Shown piece by piece: positions 1 through 10,135 of a stretch of 22,172 nucleotides of DNA. Within the stretch, counting starts at the first letter, position 1. Every line of letters begins with the position of its first letter. A model generated the notes under the pieces. The model did not search any database and had not been told where the DNA came from. It saw only the letters and a list, made by a program, of their open reading frames with translations. The position numbers and the translations under genes are program-made. The DNA is from Gryganskiella cystojenkinii (taxonomy: Eukaryota; Mortierellomycota; Mortierellomycetes; Mortierellales; Mortierellaceae): positions 5,315 through 27,486 of the forward strand of contig JAAAIG010000522.1 in NCBI GenBank assembly GCA_015852425.1. Direction: 5' to 3'.

Positions 1-264
1 CCCCCCTTCCTTCGTCTCTTCCACCTGATGCTCTGCAGAGTCTCTCCATCCCTCGCGATTCCCTGCACTGAAATAAAAGACAGGTCAAAGGGGCGGGGCC
101 GCATAAAAAAAAGGACAGGACATCCTTACCGATGAGTTGTTCTTCGGATGCAGCAGCCTATTTTCCAAAAGTCAGAATCATTTGAACAAAGAGTCAGTTA
201 CTTTGATAGTTCCCATCCAAACCTCTCGAGGTTTGCATTGTTGGTCCTTGTCTTTTTGTTTCAT
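1..264 (-). CDS. Unrecognised spliced gene, 5' part, runs off left edge
   Basis: I do not recognise this gene. Three minus-strand exons fit together in phase: 202-264 (ATG at 264, 21 codons, phase 0 exit), 130-157 (28 nt) and 1-67 onward. The donors are GTAACT and GTAAGG. The acceptors end in AAATAG and TTTCAG, and the introns are 44 and 62 nt. The conceptual protein begins MKQKDKDQQCKPREVWMGT and continues through AAASEEQLIVQGIARDGE to a basic run WKRRRKG at the window edge. A possible further acceptor (GTTCAG) lies just before the ATG, so the true start may be in an upstream exon. Phase agreement across two junctions and the consensus GTAAGG donor support a real gene. The short length and lack of a known domain keep confidence moderate. 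Confidence 0.45.
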
Positions 265-358
265 CCTGAACACAGAAAACGCGTCATTTGTGCGCGTGGA
301 CAACAGCAGGTCCAGAATTGATAACAAACAGCATCTTTATCCTGTGTAGATCCCAGTG

Positions 359-394
<36 letters not shown>

Positions 395-959
395 AGAAGC
401 ATCCTGGAGTGTAAAGACTTGCCATTATGATGTTATGTTGATGATGTGTTGAAGTGAATGAGGAGTGAAAACGAAAAGACAAAGAAAGAGTTGGGAACTC
501 TCAAAAAGAGATGATGGGTCAGGCACACAGTGCGTGACCAACCAACCACATTCCGAGCCAGAAGAGTCACGTGCAAATTTTAGTCTCTTGCTTGGTTGCG
601 CAAAAAAAGATCTTTCCTCCTGCACTGTCCTTTTGATCTCTTTTTCAAAAGTTTTAAAGCCGTTAAAAGATCAACACGTCTTTGAAGGGATGATTGAGAT
701 CCTGGCATCTCCAACAAACAGACAGGTAGTGTAGTGCTTCAATCCGAACAAAAAGAAAAAAAAGTGTTGATACGGCTTTTAATTTACACGCTATGTTTGA
801 AGTCTTTCTTTTTTTTTTCTGTTTTTTTGGTGAATGTTTATGATATGGATGTGTATGGGTAATGCAAGAGAGGGGGCAAAAAAAACAAAAAAGATATCAA
901 GAAATGGTTATACTGGGATGAATACAATCTCCTCCTCCTAGTCACTATGGACGACGACT
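265..959. other. Intergenic region with GA repeat
   Basis: I find no supportable gene here. It holds a (GA)15 microsatellite, A/T-rich tracts around 745-840 and the presumed 3' flank of the MRT4 gene. An 89-codon plus-strand frame at 465-734 has no recognisable domain and is probably chance. Confidence 0.5.
362..391. repeat. (GA)15 dinucleotide microsatellite
   Basis: Fifteen uninterrupted GA units are seen directly. It lies about 100 bp upstream of the first exon of the minus-strand gene at 1-264, so it could sit in that gene's promoter or 5' UTR. Confidence 0.95.
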
Positions 960-1993
960 TTAGACGCGGTGGATCTGGCCATCGACATAGTAGGACTTGA
1001 GGGTGACATGGAACTCGGCCATCTGTTGATGGAACAACTTCAAGAGCTGAGCCTGCTCGGGGGTCAAGGTCTGACCCTCCTTGCAGACACGGTACTCGTT
1101 CAACAGCGTAACAATACCGTTGTTCAAGACCGTGGGCATGCCCAAACTCCTGAGCTGAGGCTCCATGTTATGGGGGAAGACTTCCTCACCACGGTAAACG
1201 GGACCCTGGGGGACAACATAGGTGGACGTGGCCTTGACACCGGAACGGGCATAGTCCGATTCCGTGTAGTTGGCGAAAAACTCCTGAACCTCCTCGGGGG
1301 CGACATTGGTGAACAAGAGACCGACATGACCGACCAACTGTTCTGCGAGCTTGTGGAGGTTATCCTTGTGTTCATCCTCGGGAGAGGTACCCAAGGCCTT
1401 GGCCATAACCTTGGTACGGCCAAAGAAGAATCTTGAGGTCTTCCACTCTGAACGGACAGTCTTCAAATAGGTGTTGCGCATGTTCTCGACTGAGAAGATC
1501 CAGATGTACTTGTAGAGGTCAGCGCTCTCTCTGATCTGTGGTTACATTGCAGAAAAAATTGGATGAAATGTTAGTTTTCCATAGATTCGGACTGTCGGCA
1601 GTAGTGACCGAAGTCAAGGAGAGTCAAACGCTGGATCCTCAAGCACAAAAGTCCTAAAATCTACCTGCTCATAAAGGGCATCCTTGCCAGCACGACCCTT
1701 CTTGTCGGTCTGGGTGAGAGGAACTATTGAACAAGAAAGGAAGGATATACCGATTAGTCTCAGTGGACTTGCATTGCCAACGTAATGGCACCTCTTTGAT
1801 CCTGCAGCCGAGCAGATACGAGCTCTTGTCTCGAAAGGGCCTTCTGTGGTGCTTTATTGTTTGGGCAAGAGTGTGGGTCATGTTCAAAGAGTGATGAATG
1901 AACAAACATTCAAGCTCGGTCAATGGTGCATCCACTGAAGGAATGCACAGGCTCGGTCAACTCACCAATCTTGTTGCGCTTTGACTTGGCCAT
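960..1993 (-). CDS. MRT4: Ribosome assembly factor Mrt4 (uL10-like)
   Basis: Mrt4 is the nucleolar paralogue of ribosomal stalk protein uL10/P0. It occupies the P0 site on pre-60S particles and is exchanged for P0 late in maturation. Exons on the minus strand are 1966-1993, 1665-1723 and 960-1535 (stop 960-962), giving 220 aa; yeast Mrt4 is slightly longer. Phases agree at both junctions, and the donors are GTGAGT and GTAGAT. The N-terminus MAKSKRNKI followed by [19 protein letters not shown] is the family signature and is shared with yeast Mrt4. The next exon gives [14 protein letters not shown], then a [12 protein letters not shown] segment and GLLFTN. Like other Mrt4 proteins it ends after the uL10-like and insertion domains, without the acidic P-protein-binding tail of P0. 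It is divergent from the ADA1 gene. Confidence 0.93.
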
Positions 1994-2575
1994 TGTGAGT
2001 ATATAGATGAAATTAAAGGATTGAGGGAAGAAGGAGGAATGGAAGCAATACTCGGTCAGAGAGTCCTTTTCAGAGGCTGCATCTTTTTTTCTTTTTTTTC
2101 AGGCAAGCCAATGAAATTGTAAACAGAGAGGGATAAGCCACATTTTCATTATCCCGCTGAATGTTCCCCCCTTCAATGGCAAGCTTCAACACCTGGTGGA
2201 GGTCTGCCCCAAGACCCAGGCATAACCATACTCCACAGTGCCTCTGGCCCAGATGTATCTAAAATGATTCACTGATGACCACTCCCATCATCCCTATTGA
2301 ATTCTCATGATGCGTTCTGGTATGGTCGGAGAGGCATTCTGCTTCCTCTTCCAAGCAAGACAAAGTCGCCAATCGCAGTCACAGCGAGTTCGTGTCCATT
2401 TCTTGGTCGGGGCTGCAATGTCGAAAAAGACGCCATCATCGCATGTTCGCTCTCTCTTTTTCCATCATACATACGACCACACAACCTTCAGGACCGCCAC
2501 GCAAACACACACAAACGCAGCCAAACTACTCACGCACATAGGAACGACTATAAAACCATCACAGGGTCTTGAACA
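1994..2575. promoter_or_regulatory. Divergent intergenic promoter region, MRT4 / ADA1
   Basis: This is 582 bp between two start codons pointing apart. It contains a long T/C tract at about 2083-2100 and a CCAAT motif near 2108. A TATAAAA at 2549-2555 on the plus strand lies only 21 nt before the first ADA1 ATG. No coding region is supported; short frames at 2297-2591 have no recognisable features. Confidence 0.5.
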
Positions 2576-4051
2576 ATGTCACCCCCAGTAACTGACAAGG
2601 ATGGTCGTATGGACGTCCTCTCATTAAAACAGCAGCTCGCAGAGGCCCTCGGGGACAATGGACCTTCTTATTGGCAGGCTCTTACAGACTTCGTCTCTGG
2701 AAAACTTAACCGGCAGGAATTCGACTTTTACGCCAACCTTTACCTCTCACGGCAGAATGGTAATGACCCTATACAATCAATGTGCCCGAGAGAGAGAGAG
2801 TCAGAGTTGACATAAAAAAGGCGTCATGGTCTTGCTCGGTGACTGATATCCTCTTTTCTAAACTCTCGCCTCTATTATGACGTGGACTCATTAGCTCCAT
2901 TACACAACCAGTTTATTCTTGCAACGATTCATAACGCACAAAAGGCTGCTCCTCCGCCAAGTACACGGTCTGTCGGATGGTCCAAAGGAAAGAAAGACAA
3001 GGATGGCAAGAAGGAGAAGGATCCACGGCGGAGAAAGATAAAGAACGAGGTCATGAGTCTTGGAAAAGCTGAGCGCGAGAGGATCAAGGCCTTGAAGGTG
3101 AGGACAAGGGCTAACAGATGGTCGAGATATCGATTGCATCGAAACAGCCATGTAGTTTGTCCAGTGTATATCCGGAATAACTTACAGACTCTTTGTTGTC
3201 TTGTTAATCTGTAACCTAGGATCAAAACGATCAGGGACAGGTCAAGCAAAGGCTAAAGGAACACAGGATTGTGAAACCATTGGCGCCTTCGGTATTACCG
3301 CAACCACTTCTGGCGGAATACAATCGAGGAGCGCATGCACCACTCTGTTTCGACTCGAAGGAGTTGCCCAATTTCGAAGCCATGCGGGACAGGATGACGG
3401 CTATCGCGTACGAGAACGGACTCATGGGCGGCGTCCAGGAGGATTCTGTCGAACTGGTGTTACACGCGTTGGAGGTAACAACAGCATACCTTTTCTCTAT
3501 TCTCATCGACTAATCGGCTTGATAGAGTGTCATCAAATGATTTAACCTTGGCACATCTTATAAATTATTCCTGAACATAGAGTCACGTCAAGAGCATCAT
3601 CAGCAACTGTATCATCAAACTTCGGACGAATCGTGCTATTGGAATCTCTGTACCAAGGCGAGAACCAGCAGGAAAACATCCTACGCTTACCACGCTCGCA
3701 GTCCCACCGTCCTCATCGACTACCGCCTTTGGTACGTCTGCAGTCTCGAGTCCCTTCATGCCCTCTATACCCCATGGCTCGACATCTTCCTCCTTAGCAA
3801 TGGATACCTCGGATTCAACAACGCCAAACCCCAGTGCTATCAACAATCTCTCTTCAAAACGATCAAACACAAATACGATAACGGCCAAGGACCTGGCGTT
3901 TGCGATTGATATCTCGCCAAGTATGATGGTCGAGAGTCCAGCGAACGTCGAAAAGCTGTTGTCGATCCTGATGGAATCCGAAAGCGAAGAAGACGAGGAT
4001 ATGGAGATGGACGAAGAGGATGAGTTTTCCGATTCAATGATAGAACTCTGA
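2576..4051 (+). CDS. HFI1: SAGA coactivator core subunit Ada1/Hfi1 (TADA1 family)
   Basis: Ada1 is a structural core subunit of the SAGA histone acetyltransferase coactivator. Its histone fold pairs with Taf12. Exons are 2576-2759, 2895-3097, 3235-3474 and 3581-4051, giving 365 aa with all phases consistent; exon 3 could instead begin at 3241, dropping two residues. The N-terminal block KQQLAEALGDNGPSYWQAL with KLNRQEFDFYANLYL is the SAGA-Tad1 signature also seen in human TADA1. It continues LHNQFILATIHNAQKAAPPP. A basic stretch (about 85-125) follows, then the histone-fold portion FEAMRDRMTAIAYENGLMGG and VELVLHALE|SHVKSIISNCI spanning intron 3. The C-terminus is an acidic tail (SEEDEDMEMDEEDEF). 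Start choice: the first in-frame ATG is at 2576, but ATG 2609 gives MDVLSLKQQLAEALGDN, which resembles the human start more closely. Confidence 0.9.
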
Positions 4052-4340
4052 TTTCTTTGCTCATCCGTTGTCTGCATTAAAGAAACGAACCAGCTTGTTC
4101 TGTATCATACAGGCACACAGGGTTCTTGCAACCTCTTTCTGTCACCATGAAATTTATCCAAAATGAGCGATTATTCCCAAATGAGCAGAACGTTAAGTGT
4201 GACTGGTTTGTGTCCCCTGTTTACATTTCATATCCGCTTTTGCCCCTTCTTTCTTGCTCTGAATTTTTTTTTTTTTTTTTCTTGTTCTTCCCCTTCAACA
4301 TCACATCTCCTTTCACCCCATCCATCAACACCAAAACAAC

Positions 4341-4913
4341 ATGTCCGGACTCCTCACCTTCACCAAAATGGCCTTCGCCGCTCCCCGTATCGCCCTCGGC
4401 AACACCTTGGCCATGCGTGGTTATGCCTCCAAGAAGCTTTTTGTCGGCAACATCGCCTGGGGCACCACTGATGAGGAATTCAACGAGTTCTTTGGTCGCT
4501 TCGGTCCCATCACCGATTCCTACTTCCCCAAGGACCCCCAGGGTCGCACCAAGGGTTTCGGTTTCGTCGAGCTCGAGGAGGTTGATGCTGACAAGGCTAT
4601 TCAGGAGGCCAACGGACAAGAGTTCAACGGTCGTAACTTGAGAGTCGACACCGCTACCCCCAAGGTCGATACTGGTGACCGTGAGCGTCGCCCCCGCCGT
4701 GACTTCTCGAGCGATCGTCGTGATGGTGGTCGTGATGGTGGTCGTCGCTTCAACAACCGTGAGGATGGTGGCGAGTACCGTCCCCGCCGTCAGGAGGGTG
4801 GTTTCCAGAGAGAGTTCCGTCCCCGTGGCGACAACAACGGTGGTGAGCGCCAGTTCCGTCCCCGTGGTGATGGAGACCGCCAGTTCCGTCCTCGTGGTGA
4901 CAACAACGAGTAA
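4341..4913 (+). CDS. Probable mitochondrial RRM RNA-binding protein with Arg-rich repeat tail
   Basis: This is a single-exon, 190-aa protein. Residues 1-30 form a basic, hydrophobic N-terminus without acidic residues, ending MRGYAS. R-G-Y followed by A-S resembles an R-3 type mitochondrial presequence cleavage site. One RNA-recognition motif occupies about residues 31-107: RNP2 is LFVGNI and RNP1 is KGFGFVEL. The rest is a disordered Arg/Gly/Asp/Asn-rich tail with three closely spaced FRPRGD repeats near the end (about 156-187). The layout resembles plant and fungal glycine/arginine-rich mitochondrial RRM proteins, for which RNA processing or editing roles are known in plants; the function here is inferred only. 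Strong use of C-ending codons suggests high expression. The 5' flank has a long T-run at about 4265-4280. A candidate AATAAA lies at 5275-5280. Confidence 0.88.
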   Translation: MSGLLTFTKMAFAAPRIALGNTLAMRGYASKKLFVGNIAWGTTDEEFNEFFGRFGPITDSYFPKDPQGRTKGFGFVELEEVDADKAIQEANGQEFNGRNLRVDTATPKVDTGDRERRPRRDFSSDRRDGGRDGGRRFNNREDGGEYRPRRQEGGFQREFRPRGDNNGGERQFRPRGDGDRQFRPRGDNNE

Positions 4914-5453
4914 ACTGTCTCGTCTCACAGGATCCGATTCATATTTCTCGTTGAAGGGGCATCTTTCTTCTCTTCTCTGATGCCCTTGCAACTTTGAACA
5001 ACAAAACTTCTTGGATACCCTCCCCATTGATCTCCAACCTGTTTCTGTTAACAGTTTTATTATATTGTAGTTTTATCATCCTTCTTTAGTTCAATCACAC
5101 ATACATACATTACACTTCAGATTCACATCTTTTTTTGGTCATCTGTTGTCATTTGTCAAATAGCATAAACAACCACCTCTTTTTTTTCTTGTTCTGATAT
5201 CTGTATTTTTATCGATCTCATTGGAAACCCTTTCCTTCCATGGAGAAGCATTGAAGTATCATAAACAATCTCAAAATAAAAGAAAAGAGACCCCCTGACT
5301 GTGCATCCAAACTTGATGGTATTTTGCATCTATGCAAGTTGACGTAAAAAACTCTGGAATGGGTTATATTTTTATAGGAGCAGAGGGGATTTAATGAACC
5401 GTTGATGAGAGAGCTCCATGCCCCTGGTCCTTATTTATTCTCACTCCTCTGGT
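4914..5453. other. Convergent 3' intergenic region
   Basis: This lies between the stop codons of two converging genes. It is T-rich and holds an AATAAA at 5275-5280 that could serve the plus-strand RRM gene. No coding region is supported. Confidence 0.5.
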
Positions 5454-7272
5454 TCATCCTTGCTTCTCATCCCACTGCTCTTCCTCCTCCTCGTATATCC
5501 GAAGACCGATCTGGTTGATCGGTCGTTGTTGTTGGATCGCCATGGCATAGTCTTCCAACGCATACATCAGCATCCGAGGTCCACCATGCCCTGAGAATCT
5601 AAACTCATGTGTTTGCCATCCACTTTTGATCGCCATCTCCCGAGAAGCCTCGATCGGAACGGTGGTATCCTGTCGACCCAGGTATGCGTTCACGGTCACG
5701 CCTTCGGGCTTTGTCATGGATGCGACCTCAAAGCCGACGTTCGTGATACACATCTGGATCTCGGCATTGTACCCATTTGAGTGTTGTTGGTTCTAAAACA
5801 GGTGGTTGGTACGACCAATATTAACGGACATTATCAAAAAAAAAAAACATGTCCAGACGAAAATGAACGAAAACAAGTGCCTGAATTAGTACTCGATCAA
5901 TCGTTTACCATATCTTGGATAAGCGCTGGCATTATGACCTTTTCAAACGCCTCCTCGTACTGCTCCACAAAAGGGTCCCTTGGCTTCTTTTCCTGCTTCG
6001 GCTGCTGTTGTTGTGTATTTTGACGGAATAGGAACGATTTCCGTAAAATTGATGATCTCTTTGAAGCTGTTGCTGCCGTGACAGCCGTTGTTGTCGTTCC
6101 CGGTATGGTCTCTGTGACCTCCTCGCTATCTTCATCGACGTCATCATTTGCCATGATTGCCATCTTGGGTAACTTGGCCGCCGTCCCTGAAAGCGCTTGA
6201 CTCGAGGACATGATGACCGATCCCAGATGATTAAAAGAACTTGTCAGGGCCCAAACAACTCCTCGAGGGACATGTTTCAAAAACTTGAAAGACTGACTCG
6301 TCGTCTCGGGGCATTCGTCAAATGGCACCCAGGGTGTGATCAAAGATATCGGTCCTGGAAGGATTCGCTCCGGAAAGAGATCAAGGATCCGCATGATATA
6401 GTAGATCCCGCATGAGTGACCCATCATCCCAAATTTGGCTCCCGGAAGTAATTGATCCAGAACTGCAAGAGCCTCTTGGCAAGTATGATCCACACGTTTG
6501 TTGACTAAAGGACGACATGACGAGGGAGAGGACGATGGTAGCTGCTGGTGATGATTGTGACGAACTTGTTTTTTGGGTGCGTTGACGCTGGAGTTTCGTC
6601 GATGTGAGCGATTCAATGATGGATCCGAATCAACATCATCGTTGTCGACGAGATTGAACCCATTGCTGATATCCAACTGTGTAGTTGACTTTGAAGCTCC
6701 TTGTCTGCTGGTCAGACCTCGAAGTCCCTTGAACGACGGTCCTTGTGGTTTCTGCTTCAAAGTTGTTCGTTTCGAGGTTCGATCCTTGAATGGATCCGTG
6801 AACCCGGTCCCTGGTCGATCCACGCAAATGAGCTTAAGATCCAATCGAACCGCTTGAGCATGCATCTGGGCGATCTGTCGACGACTGCCCCCGAGACCAT
6901 AAAAAAACAAGATAGGAGTACCAGTCCTTGAACCACAGGTTGCATATGAAACAGTTCTCCTACAATAATGTGACGAGAATTTTTTTTTTAAAAAAATAAA
7001 AATTTGGCGTTGAAGGAATTGTACAAAAAAAGCGGTGTTCCTGAAAGACAAAAAAAAAAAGTGTGTGGACAAAGAATGACAAAAGAAACATACCCCGAGG
7101 CGAGAACGAGTTTTTGGTGAAACTGTGGAGATTCCACGAGAGACTGAAGCGAAAAAGTGGTTACCATCGGTGCCGAGATGAGGTCTTGATGCAAATCTCT
7201 TGGTTCTGGTCTCGTGGGCGACGATGAGACATATTCTTCGTGGGTTGATGGCATTGCAGACTTTGGCTTCAT
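5454..7272 (-). CDS. Alpha/beta hydrolase-fold protein
   Basis: The minus-strand exons are 7094-7272, 5909-6959 and 5454-5792, giving 522 aa with consistent phases; donors are GTATGT and GTAAAC. The fold begins at about residue 61 with RTVSYATCGSRTGTPILFFY, followed by GLGGSRRQ and ICVDRPGTGFTDPF, the usual early strands of this superfamily. The nucleophile elbow is G-H-S-C-G with Ser242. The likely acid is Asp452 in GRQDTTVP and the likely base His479 in SGHGG, so the Ser-Asp-His triad is complete. A low-complexity insert (about 116-215) lies between the early strands and the nucleophile. A second acidic/Gln-rich insert (about 325-390) sits in the lid region. No signal peptide is evident. 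The substrate cannot be told from sequence. The start at 7272 is chosen because upstream codons are T-rich and unlike coding sequence. Confidence 0.85.
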
Positions 7273-7561
7273 GGCGTCGCCTTTTTTTAAAGAAAAAAAG
7301 TGAATGAGAATAGATGAAAGATGTGGGGTCATTTGGTTCCGAAAGCTCATTCGTTTTTTATTTTTATTTTTTTGATGGACGCACAACACTCAGGAACAGC
7401 GGGATGGGTGGGGTGGGGCAGAATAAAAAAAATGAAAAAAGGGCTAAAAAATGTCAGGACAAAGAGGCCAACACGGACCATCAGCAACAAATTGCAATTG
7501 AGAAAATATGAAAAAGAGAGCAACAAAAAAAATGACCAGCAGCCTCTTGCAACTTGTTCGT

Positions 7562-7747
7562 TTAGTCAATGAATTGAAGACTACGGGGAAGACGTGAAGA
7601 GCAAATCGTAGACCAGCTTGATCCTCCACCAGAAGAAGAACTAGACATCGCCTTTTGCTTGTGACCTTTAACAGGTCGAGGTGAGGATCGCTGTTGCTGG
7701 TAGTGGTCGTTCCCCTGACCATGACCCGAGTCCCTTCGAGTGGGGCG

Positions 7748-7781
<34 letters not shown>

Positions 7782-9180
7782 GTGACATTATGCTGCAGCC
7801 TCTGGTGGTGTCTCGCGTGTGGATGAGGATGGGAAGAGCTACGGCGGTGCTGCTCACAACATTCGTGTCCTGGGAGCAACGTGGGATTGCTCTGAAGGGT
7901 CTTCTTAATGAACGATGCCGGCAACGGCTCTACTTGGTGCCATCCTTGACCCCAGATTGAGGCCGAAAGAGCTCGACAGCCGTCTGCGTCGCTGCAGACA
8001 TGGCTCGAAGCAGCGATCGGGGGCGGTAACTCGGAGATGGATCGACTACGAGCCTTGGTTTGAGGACCGTTCTTAAGAGTATCGGATTTATTTGGAGGAG
8101 GGCTGCAGACCGCAGTGCGACAGCAATGATCTGGGAAGAAGAACCGGCTCTTGTCCATCGTGGGCCATGCGTGTGAGAGCGCAGACACGTCGGAAGGGCC
8201 CATGGATTTGAATTGCGTTGACGAGGTGGAAGTGGGCGATGTAGGACTTAGGGAGGCAGGGTTAGAGATCAAGACCGGCAACATAGGCGAAAGCGTTGGA
8301 GGTGGCAAAGCCTTGTTCTTGCGGACGATGCAAGGCTGAGGACAATCGTCATGGCCGCTATCATCGTGCAGGCCCAAGGTTGCAACCGGATCCAAGACGC
8401 CACTATCGGTCATCTCCCCTGACATCAGAGATAAGGACTGCGAACGAGCACTTAGGGGATACACCGAGTGTTTTTGGTAACGATCGCGTGGGTTGTGCAT
8501 GGTTACTGGTCCACAAATGGAGTTTTGGTCCGTTTGGGCTCGAAAGGAATATTGGTGGGGTCTGTTCATACCGCTCGACAGGGTCGGGAGTGGGCCAGGA
8601 TGACCAGGACCTGAACGCAGACCAATAGGGATATGGTCAGTTGGTGCCATCGACGCATGAGCATGAAACGGACGCGAGGGTCGATGCTGATACGCAAGCT
8701 GACCTTCACCTTGAGGACAAGGGACAGCTGCATATTGTCGCTGCAAGAACTGCATCCAGTCATCCGTCGGCTGGAGACCCTGGGATTGTTGTTCGACTGA
8801 CGGGTGAACATTCTGGGGCAAATCCGAGATCTGAATCGCTGGTCGATGATGATGACAAGACTTGAAATGATCGTGCTCCTCGGACTCGTCCGGGTGTGCA
8901 CATCCGTGGAAGGCACAGCAGGCCAAGGCGTCTGCTCTTCGACAGGCTTCGGAGCAGTACAGACTTGTTTGCTGAGATTGTTAAAGCATGAGAATTGGAA
9001 AGAGGTGAGAACCAAAGATGGCGAGTTGACTGGGCAAACCGATAACACAGTGACCCAGAAATGAAAAAAGAAAGGCGATAGGTTATCGATATCGCAGGTC
9101 TTGCGTGTGGAGAGAAACTTTCGCCTTACATGTTCACTGTGAAAGTGCTTTGAGCACACGGCACACCAGTTGCAGTCCAT
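7562..9180 (-). CDS. Ecl1-type zinc-motif (life-span regulatory factor) protein, long form with polyQ
   Basis: Two minus-strand exons, 9130-9180 and 7562-8971, give 486 aa. Splicing (donor GTAAGG, acceptor TCTCAG, phase 0) joins MDCNWCAVCSKHFHSEH to QTSLYCSEACRRADALACC. This rebuilds the C-x2-C...LYCSxxC(R)xxD signature of fungal Ecl1/2/3 proteins, here C6, C9, C23 and C27. Ecl1 proteins in fission yeast extend chronological life span and respond to starvation and zinc/sulphur status. A further Cys/His-rich patch follows at 35-59. The remaining ~420 residues are disordered and rich in Ser, Pro, Gln and His. They include a run of 10 Gln (about 415-424) and basic RS-rich segments. Fission yeast Ecl proteins are only about 80-130 aa, so this is a long variant. 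Zinc binding is likely from the motif; the regulatory role is family-based inference. Confidence 0.82.
7751..7780 (-). repeat. (CAG)10 coding microsatellite (polyQ)
   Basis: Ten perfect CTG units on the plus strand read as CAG on the minus strand and encode ten glutamines in the Ecl1-type protein. The unbroken identical codons suggest length instability between strains. Confidence 0.95.
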
Positions 9181-10135
9181 TTTTTTTATAGCAGACAGAG
9201 AGAGAGAGAGAGAGCGACAGAACAACAACAGAGAAATGGAGGTGTTAAAAAGGGGACGAGTAAAGAAGAGAAGGAGCGAGAGAAGAAATGAATAGAAGAA
9301 AAAACAAAAGCGAGCACGGTAGTTGCGTGTACCCCACAGGTTATCGACTGACAGGATATCGAACTCCGCCTTGGGGTGGACTTTGTGGTTGCGGCGTGAC
9401 AGCCAACATCATAATCAGAGACGGTCATTGGCGTACTCAACCACTGCAATAAGAATACACATTAGTTCTGAGGTCGTTATTGACCATTGGTATTGCGAGA
9501 TCTGGCGTCCGGGAAGCACAGACCGACTTGGCTATGATAACGAAGGGGGAAAAATACAGGTAATAAGTTTATGAAAAAACACTCCCGACGAACTCGACCT
9601 CAAAGTAACTTTTGTATGAATCACTCTTCGAGTTTTATGGCATCGGTCTTGAGATGTAGATATTGAACTTATAACACCTGTCGTCCTTCTGAGACTATAT
9701 TTGACTGCATCAACCGTGCTATCCATTCTCAAAATTACAGAAACAGCAAAGCCGCGAGGATAGCAACCTTTTCTTTTTGTGATCACCAATGTGAAACCCC
9801 TGCGTTGCTATCGGTGGAGTTCTCGTCCTGCAGCATAGATTATCATCTTATTTTGCGAGTTATAATTCGTCTTGGCACAATCCCTCTTGTTGGACTTCCT
9901 GCAAGTTTCCGTAGCGCACGTCTCCGGTGCCAGTCGCTGGTCAAGCGCAAAGTTGTCGACATTTAGTTGCACTTTTGTCGAAATGTTCATAATGGTTCCC
10001 CCCTCCCTCCAAAAAAATCATCCGGAAGGACAGACTTGAAAGATATTGTACATGGTTTGTATTGAATATGTGTAAAGTTCTGACTATGAAAAAAGACTAT
10101 TAAAAAAAAAAACTTCCATCTGTTCTTCCTTTCCT
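9181..10135. other. Intergenic region, no gene recognised
   Basis: This 955-bp stretch separates the Ecl1-type start from the xanthine dehydrogenase stop. It includes an (AG)9 run at 9197-9214 just upstream of the Ecl1-type ATG. Several frames of 60-87 codons (for example 9323-9574 plus, 9532-9789 minus, 9808-9990 minus) have no family signature or coherent splice model. I cannot support a gene, though an unrecognised one is possible. Confidence 0.4.
9197..9214. repeat. (AG)9 dinucleotide run in 5' flank of Ecl1-type gene
   Basis: Nine AG units are seen 17 bp upstream of the minus-strand ATG at 9180, so they probably lie in the 5' UTR. Confidence 0.9.

Noticed and set aside
969..1436. 155-codon plus-strand frame opposite MRT4
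   Set aside because: Shadow of the conserved Mrt4 exon; no domain of its own.
4221..5027. 268-codon minus-strand frame opposite the RRM gene
   Set aside because: Thr/Val-rich antisense of the Arg/Gly repeats; the plus strand has both RNP motifs.
5881..5908. 28-nt candidate intron with TACTAAT and CAG directly after the hydrolase donor
   Set aside because: Using it leads quickly to a stop; the acceptor at 5793-5794 instead joins in phase to the conserved Asp/His exon.
8566..9228. 220-codon minus-strand frame over the start of the Ecl1-type gene
   Set aside because: It contains MDCNWC but reads through the intron and then follows the wrong frame; splicing to 8971 restores the Cys motif.
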